From: Rhodocyclaceae bacterium UBA5602
Lineage (GTDB): Bacteria; Pseudomonadota; Gammaproteobacteria; Burkholderiales; Rhodocyclaceae
Direction of reading: 5' to 3'
Length of the DNA: 30,154 bases
NCBI GenBank assembly: GCA_002424865.1
Contig: DILC01000066.1
Location: 2,200 to 32,353, forward strand
In this document: in pieces, positions 23,364 to 30,154 of the stretch
Layout of the letters: every line of letters starts with the position of its first letter
Numbering within the stretch: the stretch's first letter is position 1
Made by a program: the position numbers and the translations under genes
The notes under the pieces: model-generated
Seen by the model: the letters and a program-made list of their open reading frames with translations, nothing else
The model's database searches: none
What the model was told of the DNA's origin: nothing

Positions 23364-24047
23364 CTATAACAAGGGTGACACGCCAAACCAGGTGGCGTGG
23401 TAGTACAAGACAAGCAAAAAGGCGATTACGCTGAGGAGTACCATGGGTTTGCTGATTTCGCCTAAGACCAGCCGGTTACGTCCGGTCAGGATGGCCAGGA
23501 ATGGCACGTGAGACGTTTGCGCGACAAAGGCTGGCCAGGCGGCACCATATTTATTGCGGTATTTACGCTCCATGTTCAAGGGGCCGATGAATCCTTGAAA
23601 GAGAAAGCTGCCAAACATCAAGTGCCCGGCCCAGTCGCCATTCACCATGAAATGCGCCAAACCCCATAGTCCAAAGCCGATCAGTCCGGGGTTGCGAGTG
23701 ATGCGCAAGATTCCTTGTGCGCTGATATCTTCTGGCTGGTTCTGGTTGAGGATGCTGATGTTTTTGGAAAATGTGCCGACAATCAGAAAAATGAAGGCAA
23801 AAGCCATCAATACATTGGCCACGGGTTTTAGCGCAACTGCTTTGCCCCAGGTTTCAATGTAAGGTGCATGCGCGTAAGCCCAGCCCATCCAGATCAGGCT
23901 GAATAGCACTGCGAGCGAGAACGCAATGCGAAATGCTTTTTCTCCCGTTATGCTGACGATGACGGACCTTAACGGGCTGCCTGCGATAAGCCAGTGTAAA
24001 CCGATGAACATGGCGCAAGCCGCAATCAATGGTGATAAAGACGACAT
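23364..24047 (-). CDS. NnrU family membrane protein
   Basis: 227 residues with about six membrane helices. The NnrU signature is visible: GLHWLIAGSPLRS near the N-terminus, GEKAFR, and RNPGLIGFGLWGLAHFMVNGD in the middle (seen as RNPGLIGF and AHFMVNGD). NnrU was named from a nitric-oxide-regulated gene in denitrifiers; the family is related to the haem-dependent zeta-carotene isomerase Z-ISO, and its exact reaction in bacteria is not established. The frame opens at 24092, but ATG 24047 has an AAAGGGGG ribosome-binding site. An FNR-like box lies upstream. It does not belong to any known aromatic pathway, so its presence here is unexpected. Confidence 0.88.
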   Translation of the reverse strand: MSSLSPLIAACAMFIGLHWLIAGSPLRSVIVSITGEKAFRIAFSLAVLFSLIWMGWAYAHAPYIETWGKAVALKPVANVLMAFAFIFLIVGTFSKNISILNQNQPEDISAQGILRITRNPGLIGFGLWGLAHFMVNGDWAGHLMFGSFLFQGFIGPLNMERKYRNKYGAAWPAFVAQTSHVPFLAILTGRNRLVLGEISKPMVLLSVIAFLLVLYYHATWFGVSPLL

Positions 24048-24138
24048 ATTTTCCCCCTTTAATTTGGATATAAAGGATGTGGAAGGTATCACTTTTCAAA
24101 CTTTTTTCGTCATCAATGTGTGTGACTTTTGGCTTTTG

Positions 24139-24152
24139 TTGATTTAAGTCAA
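24139..24152 (-). promoter_or_regulatory. FNR-like box upstream of nnrU
   Basis: On the minus strand it reads TTGACTTAAATCAA, one change from the FNR consensus. The centre is 98 bases before the nnrU start at 24047. No good -10 hexamer stands at the class II distance, so the site is less certain than the others. Confidence 0.45.
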
Positions 24153-24184
24153 TTAGTTTCTCTTTGGGTCATGCGCTTTTCCAG

Positions 24185-24428
24185 CTAACGCTCATGGTAA
24201 GTAAATATCACCCGCAGATGATGAAACACGCGAAAGGCAGCATAAAGTCCTGCCCCTCCCATCCGCGAGGCTAGACACGGCTGGCTTTGCACAGCCAGTC
24301 GGCTGCGGCGGCTGGTTGTGCAAAGTCGACGCCTGCGTCGCGAATTCCCGCCTCGCCCCCTCGCGGGGAGGTTGCTTATCTGGCTCGCTGCGCGAGAGGC
24401 GTGACCCGGCATCAAATTGAGTTGTTTC
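24185..24428 (-). repeat. Repeat B, right member of an inverted repeat pair
   Basis: About 244 bp whose reverse complement is related to 18431-18585. It has about 90 extra bases containing a strong hairpin, CTTTGCACAGCCAG (24285-24298) with CTGGTTGTGCAAAG (24312-24325), one G-T pair. The outer ends (CTAACGCTC at 24185, GTTGTTTC at 24421) match those of repeat A. An 81-residue open frame coincides with the repeat and is not regarded as a gene. Confidence 0.75.
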
Positions 24429-24441
24429 AACTAAAAAATGC

Positions 24442-24479
24442 CAAAAGTCGGTGCTGGTGATACGGCGCTTATCTTTTTG
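24442..24479. repeat. Short dispersed repeat, copy 3
   Basis: AAAAGTCGGTGCTGGTGA followed by TACGGCG resembles the copies at 18377 and 23294. CAAAAG (24442-24447) and CTTTTTG (24473-24479) are complementary ends, as in copy 1. Confidence 0.55.
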
Positions 24480-24530
24480 AATCGGTAAAAGGCAGTCCCC
24501 GCCAATGCATTTTTATGGAATGGTCTTTAG

Positions 24531-24572
24531 TTGACTTTAGTCAAGTCAGCTTAAACCGGGGATTCCTAGAAT
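24531..24572 (+). promoter_or_regulatory. CRP/FNR-family class II promoter of the ring-hydroxylating operon
   Basis: TTGACTTTAGTCAA (24531-24544) is a perfect dyad of TTGAC half-sites, a variant of the FNR box. The hexamer TAGAAT (24567-24572), five of six matches to TATAAT, begins exactly 29.5 bases from the centre. The dyad is thus at -41.5 with transcription start near 24579, about 62 bases before the ATG at 24641. The regulator could be FNR or a paralogue preferring TTGAC. Confidence 0.65.
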
Positions 24573-24640
24573 CAGCAGATCTTCTGTTTGTGATGAAGAT
24601 GAAAAAAAGACCGATAACGGCAAATAATCAAGGAGTTGAG

Positions 24641-26002
24641 ATGATAAATGTAGACGATCTGATTGATCAGTCAAGCGGCGCCCAGCGGCGGATGATTTAT
24701 GCTGATCAAGCGATTTACGAGCAGGAGCTGGAGCGCATCTTTGGTCGGTGCTGGTTGTTTTTGGCGCACGAATCGCAGGTGCCGAACCCGGGCGATTTTT
24801 TCCGCACTTACATGGGTGAGGACGAAGTCGTGGTGGTGCGGCAGGATGACCGTTCGATCAGGGTTTTTCTGAATACCTGCACGCATCGGGGTAATCGTTT
24901 AACGCGCGCTGATCGTGGCAATGCGCGGGCTTTTTCCTGCAACTATCATGGCTGGGCGTTTGGCCTGGATGGCAGCCTGGCGACCGTGCCGCTGGAGAGC
25001 GAGGTCTATTTCAATGAAATCGACAAAAATCAGTTTCGGCTGGTGCCGGTTGAGCGGGTTGATTCCTACCACGGGCTGATCTTCGGCTGCTTTGACAAGA
25101 ATGCGCCTTCCTTGGGGGAATATCTGGGTGACATGCGCTGGTATCTGGATGTGGCGCTGGATGCCATGCCAGGGGGGACTGAGTTATTGGGCGCAACGCA
25201 GAAAGTCATCATTCATACCAACTGGAAGTTGTCTGTTGAAAATGTGTGTGGCGACGGCTACCACCTGGGTTGGTCGCATGGCGGTGCATTGAAAGCGACA
25301 CAAAGTGGCGACTTTTCCGGTTTTACGGTAGGCAATTCAAGCGTGGATCTTGAAGGCGGCATGTCTGTCGCAGGGCTGAATGGCAATTCCGTCTTGGCGA
25401 CACTGGATGGCGTTTCAGGTTATGCCTTTTATCCCAATCCCACATTGGCGTTGAAATATCTCTCGGAGAACCGCGCCAAAGCGGTGGAGCGGCTGGGCAA
25501 GTTGCGTGGCGAAAAGCTCTGGGGTTCGCAATTGAACTTGACGGTTTTCCCCAGCTTGCAGTTTTTGCCGGGGCTTAACTGGTTCCGCGTGTATCACCCC
25601 AAAGGCCCGGGCAAGATTGAAATGTGGACTTGGGCTATCGCTGAAAAGGCCATGCCAGACGAATTAAAACAGCAAATTCTGGATAACGAGCTGCTCACCT
25701 TTGGTCCTGCTGGCTTGTTTGATAACGACGATGGCGACAATTTGAGCGCCTGCACCGTGCAATCCCGTGGCTGGCGCACCCGGCAAATGCCGGTGTACAC
25801 CAATATGGCGCTGGGGCGCTCAGGCAAGCGTGTCGGCCTGCCGGGCGATATTGCCTCGGGCGTGGTGAGCGAGCATAACCAGCGCTATTTTTATCGCCGC
25901 TGGCAAGAGCACATGCAGGCTAAGGATTGGTCTGAAGTGCCCCAATACAACCTGAACCCACTGGAGGCGAGCGATGAACAGCGCACTGTCCAAACCGCTT
26001 GA
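24641..26002 (+). CDS. Ring-hydroxylating dioxygenase alpha subunit 1 (NahAc/BphA1-like)
   Basis: 453 residues. The Rieske [2Fe-2S] ligands are Cys80-x-His82 (CTHRGN) and Cys100-x2-His103 (CNYHGW). The mononuclear iron ligands are His208 and His213 (GDGYHLGWSH), with bridging Asp205 and a C-terminal Asp in FDNDDGDN (363-364). These positions coincide with, or lie within two residues of, those of naphthalene dioxygenase. It adds both atoms of O2 to an aromatic ring to give a cis-dihydrodiol, taking electrons from a ferredoxin and reductase not seen in the window. An upstream ATG at 24515 is in frame but lies before the promoter; ATG 24641 has an AAGGAG ribosome-binding site. It overlaps the beta subunit gene by 29 bases. 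Confidence 0.96.
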   Translation: MINVDDLIDQSSGAQRRMIYADQAIYEQELERIFGRCWLFLAHESQVPNPGDFFRTYMGEDEVVVVRQDDRSIRVFLNTCTHRGNRLTRADRGNARAFSCNYHGWAFGLDGSLATVPLESEVYFNEIDKNQFRLVPVERVDSYHGLIFGCFDKNAPSLGEYLGDMRWYLDVALDAMPGGTELLGATQKVIIHTNWKLSVENVCGDGYHLGWSHGGALKATQSGDFSGFTVGNSSVDLEGGMSVAGLNGNSVLATLDGVSGYAFYPNPTLALKYLSENRAKAVERLGKLRGEKLWGSQLNLTVFPSLQFLPGLNWFRVYHPKGPGKIEMWTWAIAEKAMPDELKQQILDNELLTFGPAGLFDNDDGDNLSACTVQSRGWRTRQMPVYTNMALGRSGKRVGLPGDIASGVVSEHNQRYFYRRWQEHMQAKDWSEVPQYNLNPLEASDEQRTVQTA

Positions 26003-26519
26003 AGGGCCGGTGATGCTGGCTATTGATAAACACCTTGCGCTCCAGCAGCAACTGTTTCTTGAGGCGCGCTTGCTGGACGACGAACGCTATAACGACTGGC
26101 TGGGCTTGATTGATGAGGCAATTTGTTATCGCATGCCCATGGCCGAGCGGCGCTTCCGTAAAGATCGTAGCGCCCCCTTGGCTTTTGGTGGTGGCCGCAT
26201 CTTTGACGAAAACAAGGGGCGGCTGACGATGCGTGTTGATCGCTTGCAGTCGGGTTTGGTGTGGGCGGAAGATCCGCGCAACAAAGTGCGTCGCATTGTG
26301 AGCAATGTAGAAATCTGGCAAGGCGTACAAACGAATGAGGCAGAGGTGCATTCGGTCGTGACTATCCATCGCAGCCGGATTGATGGTGAAGAAAAGCACT
26401 TTGTGGCGGGGCGTCGGGATGTCTGGCGCGAAACTGCCCAAGGCTGGCGGTTGGTTGTGCGGGATATTTCGCTCGACACAAGCGTCGTGTTGGATAGCAA
26501 CATGAACACTTTATTTTAA
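25974..26519 (+). CDS. Ring-hydroxylating dioxygenase beta subunit 1
   Basis: 181 residues, the usual size for small subunits (cystatin-like fold, no cofactor) that hold the alpha3beta3 hexamer together. Recognisable family features are LDDERYNDWLGLI near residue 35, the YRMPMAERR stretch and the C-terminal RDISLDTSVV. It starts inside the alpha1 gene, with GGAGG before the ATG, showing tight coupling and an alpha1beta1 pairing. Sequence similarity to NahAd/BphA2-type subunits is by motif impression only. Confidence 0.92.
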   Translation: MNSALSKPLEGPVMLAIDKHLALQQQLFLEARLLDDERYNDWLGLIDEAICYRMPMAERRFRKDRSAPLAFGGGRIFDENKGRLTMRVDRLQSGLVWAEDPRNKVRRIVSNVEIWQGVQTNEAEVHSVVTIHRSRIDGEEKHFVAGRRDVWRETAQGWRLVVRDISLDTSVVLDSNMNTLF

Positions 26520-26533
26520 CAAGGAGGCATTTC

Positions 26534-27751
26534 ATGTCATCGCAATGTTCAGGCAATCAAGCAGGAAATTACACAGGTAAAGCGCCAGCCGTTTGGCCGG
26601 CAAAAATTAACCAGATTCCGAAAGAGGTTTTTGGTGACAAGGACTTGTTTGAAAAAGAATTGGAGAATATTTTTTATGGCGATTGCTGGCATGTCGTTGG
26701 TCATGTGGCAGAGGTTCCCAATGTTGGCGACTTTAAAACCTTTGACTTGGGTCGTGTGCCGCTCCTGATTTCGCGCGGGAAGGATGGTCAGGTGCGTGTT
26801 TTTTACAATAGCTGTACGCATCGAGGAAATCAGGTTGAAGTGTCTGCCAGCGGCAATCGTAAAGAATTCGAATGTCCGTATCACCGTTGGCTATTTTCGC
26901 TGGAAGGTGCGCTCACCGCCTGCCCAGGGTCAAAAGAGTTTGCGCCGGACTTCAAGCAGGAAAATTTTGGTTTGCTTGAGGTGAAAAGTGCCCAGTTTCT
27001 TGGCTTGATTTTGGTCACGATGGGAAAAAATACGCCCCCGTTGGCTGAATGGATGGGTGAAGAAGTCACATCGACGTTAAGTGCCTTGCTGGGTGGTGAT
27101 GGACGGTTGAAACTGCTCGGCTACCAAAAGGTTAGTTATAACGTTGATTGGAAAGGTTATAACGACAACGATGGCTATCATGCCCCGATGTTGCATGCTG
27201 GCTTTCGCATGCTTAATTGGCAAGGTGGTAAGGGTTTTCAGCGGATGGCAGCGAATGGGAATCTTGTGTTTGAGGCGGAGTTAAAACCGGCTCAAGACAA
27301 TGGCTTCTTGAAAGACCCTTCACTCATCGCTTTTAAAGGGAGTGATCCGGCACGAGGTTCCATGATTGTTCAGTTATATCCAACGACGGTAATGGTGAAA
27401 CACCTCGATATGATCAATCTGCGCTTTGCGATTGCACGTAGTGAAGAGGAAACCGAGGTGCATTACGCCTATTTTGCACACGAGGATGACGATGAAGAGC
27501 TCTTGCAGCATCGTATTCGTCAGTCTTCCAATTTACTCGGGCCTTGTGGAATGATCAGCATGGAGGATGCGGCTATTTTTCGGCGTATTTTTATTGGCAA
27601 CAAAACACCCGGTGTGGCTGAATTTCAAAAGGGTGTGACGAGCTTTACAGAGTTGCCTGCGGATCTAAAACAAAATGATGAGACAGGTAATTTAGGTCGT
27701 TGGGAGCACTACCGTAAATTGATGGGCTTCAAAAGGGAGGGCGGAAAATGA
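26534..27751 (+). CDS. Ring-hydroxylating oxygenase alpha subunit 2
   Basis: 405 residues. Rieske ligands are Cys94-x-His96 (CTHRGN) and Cys114-x2-His117 (CPYHRW). Catalytic iron ligands are His216 and His221 in DGYHAPMLH, with bridging Asp213. A C-terminal GPCGMISMED probably supplies the carboxylate ligand. It is shorter than alpha1 and of a different branch, resembling salicylate/anthranilate/benzoate-type or uncharacterised PAH-cluster oxygenases; the substrate is not known. It begins 14 bases after beta1 with an AAGGAGG ribosome-binding site, so it is in the same transcript. The stop overlaps beta2 by four bases. Confidence 0.93.
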   Translation: MSSQCSGNQAGNYTGKAPAVWPAKINQIPKEVFGDKDLFEKELENIFYGDCWHVVGHVAEVPNVGDFKTFDLGRVPLLISRGKDGQVRVFYNSCTHRGNQVEVSASGNRKEFECPYHRWLFSLEGALTACPGSKEFAPDFKQENFGLLEVKSAQFLGLILVTMGKNTPPLAEWMGEEVTSTLSALLGGDGRLKLLGYQKVSYNVDWKGYNDNDGYHAPMLHAGFRMLNWQGGKGFQRMAANGNLVFEAELKPAQDNGFLKDPSLIAFKGSDPARGSMIVQLYPTTVMVKHLDMINLRFAIARSEEETEVHYAYFAHEDDDEELLQHRIRQSSNLLGPCGMISMEDAAIFRRIFIGNKTPGVAEFQKGVTSFTELPADLKQNDETGNLGRWEHYRKLMGFKREGGK

Positions 27752-28239
27752 GTAAGACAGGAAACCTTGGGCATCTTGCGGCGATTGATGCGTTGCACAC
27801 TGCGTATGTGGCGGCTTTGGATAAAGGCGACATGGCGGCTTGGGCGGCGACTTTTGCGGCCGATCAAGCGAGCCATTTTTGTATTTCATCAGAAAACGAT
27901 CGTCGTGGCTTTCCCTTGGCTTTGATGTATGACGATTGCCGCGGCCGGATTGATGATCGGGTCTCGTTTGTGACCAAAGTCTGGGTGGGCACCTATGAGC
28001 CTTATCGGACACGCCATTTCATACAGCGTCTGGGTTGCGAGGAAGTTGGTGCGAATCAATACCGTGTGACCTCCGGCTTCACGATCATGATGACTCCCGA
28101 GGGTGGCTCGACTTCCGTGCTGACCAGTGGCGAATACCGTGATCTGATTGAGATACAGGGTGATCGTGCCGTATTCCGTGAGCGGCGCGCAGTGTATGAC
28201 GCGGATGTCCTGCCACGGTATATCGTGTTTCCGTTTTAA
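27748..28239 (+). CDS. Ring-hydroxylating oxygenase beta subunit 2
   Basis: 163 residues with the NTF2/cystatin-like small-subunit pattern: an N-terminal helix (IDALHTAYVAALDKGDMAAW), DRVSFVTKVWVG in the middle and TSGEYRD...FRERRAVYD near the end. It is translationally coupled to alpha2 (ATGA overlap), so the two form the second terminal oxygenase. No cofactor residues are expected. A stable hairpin follows the gene. Confidence 0.9.
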   Translation: MSKTGNLGHLAAIDALHTAYVAALDKGDMAAWAATFAADQASHFCISSENDRRGFPLALMYDDCRGRIDDRVSFVTKVWVGTYEPYRTRHFIQRLGCEEVGANQYRVTSGFTIMMTPEGGSTSVLTSGEYRDLIEIQGDRAVFRERRAVYDADVLPRYIVFPF

Positions 28240-28262
28240 TTTTTTGTCGATTGAATAAGTTC

Positions 28263-28303
28263 TTTCGCCCTAAGTCCTTTATGAGAAAAGGTTTAGGGCG
28301 AAA
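28263..28303. repeat. Intercistronic hairpin between beta2 and beta3
   Basis: TTTCGCCCTAA (28263-28273) and TTAGGGCGAAA (28293-28303) form an 11-bp stem; inside, CCTTT and AAAGG can extend it. Only a short, mixed T-run follows (TTCTTTC), so it may be a weak terminator or an mRNA-stabilising element setting the level of the third oxygenase. An open frame from ATG 28251 runs through it, which argues against that upstream start for beta3. Confidence 0.7.
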
Positions 28304-28352
28304 TTCTTTCAGGGATCACTTGCGCAGTTATTTTGACATAGGGAGAAAGCAC

Positions 28353-28922
28353 ATGAGCAGTTCTTCGCTACTATCGTCGCAATCAGCAACTAATCGCCAG
28401 GATAAGGTATCTGTCGCTGTGCCTGACCGTTTTATGTGGCAAGGCTGCTCTGCGATGGAAACGCAATGGCGCGTCGAGCGTTTGCTGAGCCGTTATGTTG
28501 CTTGTATCGACGACGACAACTTGGAAGCATGGCCGAGTTTTTTTACCCGGGATGCTTGTCGTTACGAAATTATCACGCGCGAAAATGTTGAGCGTGGCCT
28601 GCCGCTGACGCTGGTTTTTTGCATGGGCCAGGGAATGTTGGTTGATCGCATCGTGTCATTGCGTGAGGCCAACATCTATCCGCAGCGTTGGTATCGGCAC
28701 ATTGTCTCGAATGTGGTGATTCAGGCGGTGGCTGAAGATCACTTGGAAGTGCACAGCCATTATGTGGTGTTGCAGACACGCCGTAATGGCCAGACCAGTA
28801 TTTTTAGCGCAGGCAAATATAAAGATCGTATTGTTTTGCGGGCAGGTGAGCTCAAGTTCGCAGAAAAACGTGTGGAAGCGGATACACACAGCATTGATAC
28901 GCTGCTTGTATCGCCCATTTGA
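28353..28922 (+). CDS. Ring-hydroxylating oxygenase beta subunit 3
   Basis: 189 residues, small-subunit fold: an N-terminal helical part (QWRVERLLSRYVACIDDDN), LEAWPSFFTRDACRYEI, then VDRIVSLREANIYPQRWYRH and a GKYKDRIV...AEKRVEADT end. The frame is open back to ATG 28251, but ATG 28353 has a GGGAGAAAG ribosome-binding site and lies after the hairpin. Unlike the first two pairs, the beta gene precedes its alpha (33 bases to the next ATG), an order known from salicylate-1-hydroxylase-type gene pairs in sphingomonads. It is divergent from beta1 and beta2. Confidence 0.9.
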   Translation: MSSSSLLSSQSATNRQDKVSVAVPDRFMWQGCSAMETQWRVERLLSRYVACIDDDNLEAWPSFFTRDACRYEIITRENVERGLPLTLVFCMGQGMLVDRIVSLREANIYPQRWYRHIVSNVVIQAVAEDHLEVHSHYVVLQTRRNGQTSIFSAGKYKDRIVLRAGELKFAEKRVEADTHSIDTLLVSPI

Positions 28923-28955
28923 TTTTGCTAACTAGAACGACGAGGAGAAACGACT

Positions 28956-30154
28956 ATGAATGCACCCATGATGCCATTTGCCAAGCCCTGGACAGCGAAT
29001 CCGGATGGGTATCGTGTGCCATACGAAGTGTTTACCGACCAAGTGTATTACGACCAAGAACAGGAACATATTTTTCGCGGGGAAACTTGGTCATTTGTCG
29101 GCTTGGAGGCCGAACTACCCAACAAGGGCGACTTTAAATCTACCGCGATTGGCGACACGCCTGTCATTGTGACGCGAGACCAAAACGGTCAGTTACACGT
29201 TTTCAAGAATTTATGCATGCATCGTGGTGCCTTGCTGGTGAGGGAGCCTAGGGGTAACGCCAAGTCTTTTGACTGTGTCTATCACCAATGGTCGTTTGAC
29301 TTGGACGGTGCATTACGCGGTGTGCCGATGCGGCGCGGTGTGCGCGGGGAAGGCGGCATGCCGGCCGCGTTTGACATGGCGAACTTTGGTTTGGATGCCT
29401 TGCGCGTCGAGTCGTTAAATGGCCTGATTTTCGCCAGTTTTTCCAATACCGTTGAACCCTTGGCTGACTATCTGGGCGAGGGGATTGTGGCCAACATTCA
29501 GCGCATTTTTAACCGCCCGATTCACATCATGGGTGACTACCGCCAATATATTCATGGCAACTGGAAACTTTATGCTGAAAATGTACGCGATCCCTATCAC
29601 GGCAGTCTGCTGCATTTGTTCCACAGCACTTTTGGGCTTTACCGGGCGACCCAAAAGGGCTTCACTTACATGGATCCTTCCAATCGGCATAGCCTGTTGA
29701 AGGCCACCGCATCCGCAGCGCCGACTTCTGCGAGCGAAGATCAAGAGGTTTATAAGGATGTGCGCTCTTACAACACCGAGTTCCATCTCAAAGATGCGAG
29801 CATACTCGCAGGCAGGCCGGAGTTTGACGACCGTGCCTCGCTGGTCATCAACGCGATTTTTCCTAATCTACTGATACAACAGATTGCCAATTGTCTGGCC
29901 GTGCGTCAGTCAGTCACGCACGCGCCGAATGCCTTTGAGATTGTCTGGACGCTCTTTGGCTATGCAGATGATGACGAGGAAATGCAGATGATCCGCATGA
30001 AGCAATCCAATCTGGTGGGGCCGGCGGGTTTGATTTCCATGGAAGATGGCGAGGCGATAGAGATCGTACAGGATGCTGTCATCCGTGATGGCAAGAAGAC
30101 CTCAGTGTTGGCCATGGGCGGCGTGCGTTCAGGTAGCGTGGATCACATGATTAC
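28956..30154 (+). CDS. Ring-hydroxylating oxygenase alpha subunit 3, 3' end cut by the window edge
   Basis: The frame is open from ATG 28956 to the right edge, 399 codons. Rieske ligands are Cys87-x-His89 (CMHRGA) and Cys107-x2-His110 (CVYHQW). Catalytic iron ligands are His215 and His220 (DPYHGSLLH) with bridging Asp212. GPAGLISMED near residue 350 matches the corresponding GPCGMISMED of alpha2, so the likely carboxylate ligand is present. The usual total length is about 420, so little is missing. A GAGGAG ribosome-binding site precedes the ATG. It pairs with beta3. It resembles alpha2 and salicylate/PAH-cluster oxygenases more than the NahAc-like alpha1; the substrate is unknown. Confidence 0.93.
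   Translation, partial: MNAPMMPFAKPWTANPDGYRVPYEVFTDQVYYDQEQEHIFRGETWSFVGLEAELPNKGDFKSTAIGDTPVIVTRDQNGQLHVFKNLCMHRGALLVREPRGNAKSFDCVYHQWSFDLDGALRGVPMRRGVRGEGGMPAAFDMANFGLDALRVESLNGLIFASFSNTVEPLADYLGEGIVANIQRIFNRPIHIMGDYRQYIHGNWKLYAENVRDPYHGSLLHLFHSTFGLYRATQKGFTYMDPSNRHSLLKATASAAPTSASEDQEVYKDVRSYNTEFHLKDASILAGRPEFDDRASLVINAIFPNLLIQQIANCLAVRQSVTHAPNAFEIVWTLFGYADDDEEMQMIRMKQSNLVGPAGLISMEDGEAIEIVQDAVIRDGKKTSVLAMGGVRSGSVDHMI

Larger units (their letters stand above)
24048..24640. other. Divergent control region between nnrU and the ring-hydroxylating operon
   Basis: About 590 bases. From left to right it holds an FNR-like box for nnrU (24139-24152), repeat B (24185-24428), the third short repeat copy (24442-24479) and the promoter of the ring-hydroxylating operon (24531-24572). 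The frame of the downstream gene is open back to 24515, but that portion precedes the likely transcription start. Confidence 0.65.

Noticed and set aside
1..30154. CRISPR arrays, tRNA, rRNA, transposase or integrase genes
   Set aside because: No regularly spaced repeats, no recognisable RNA genes and no transposase or integrase frames were seen on either strand.

Overview
The window looks like chromosome of a betaproteobacterium that respires at low oxygen and degrades aromatic compounds. The recJ gene with an RpfE-type protein directly upstream is a betaproteobacterial/xanthomonad arrangement. The ccoNOQP-ccoG-fixH, fnr and hemN order and a large aromatic oxygenase locus suggest a Rhodocyclales/Sterolibacterium/Rugosibacter-like degrader. 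That placement is inference from gene content only; no rRNA or tRNA is present.

Layout. (1) 1-6320: a partial ADP-ribosylglycohydrolase-family gene and two divergently transcribed GGDEF-EAL (cyclic-di-GMP) proteins. The plus-strand one has a near-consensus sigma-54 promoter. (2) 6339-9146, minus strand: recJ and an RpfE-type gene. (3) 9351-18378: a microaerobic respiration block with ccoN, ccoO, ccoQ, ccoP, ccoG, fixH, a small membrane protein, fnr (divergent), hemN and a TauE/SafE-type membrane protein. Perfect FNR boxes precede ccoN and hemN. (4) About 18431-24428: an aromatic module flanked by an inverted pair of related 155- and 244-bp repeats. It holds two XylE-type catechol 2,3-dioxygenases, a XylM/AlkB-type di-iron hydroxylase, a BphC/NahC-type extradiol dioxygenase and an NnrU-family membrane protein. 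(5) 24531-30154: three consecutive ring-hydroxylating oxygenase terminal components: alpha1-beta1, alpha2-beta2, and beta3-alpha3, the last cut by the window edge.

How it may work together. Rieske oxygenases and the XylM-type hydroxylase would activate aromatic rings or side chains, and extradiol dioxygenases would cleave the resulting catechols. Ferredoxin, reductase and lower-pathway genes are not in the window and must lie elsewhere. The most striking observation is that FNR-type boxes (TTGAT-N4-ATCAA or close variants) precede not only the cbb3 oxidase and hemN but also all three extradiol genes, nnrU, and in a TTGAC-N4-GTCAA form the first ring-hydroxylating operon. In three of these a TAnnnT hexamer lies exactly where a class II (-41.5) FNR promoter needs it. 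This suggests that an FNR-family regulator couples oxygen-requiring aromatic catabolism to oxygen limitation, together with the high-affinity oxidase. All positions and motif counts were made by eye from the sequence; no database search was run.
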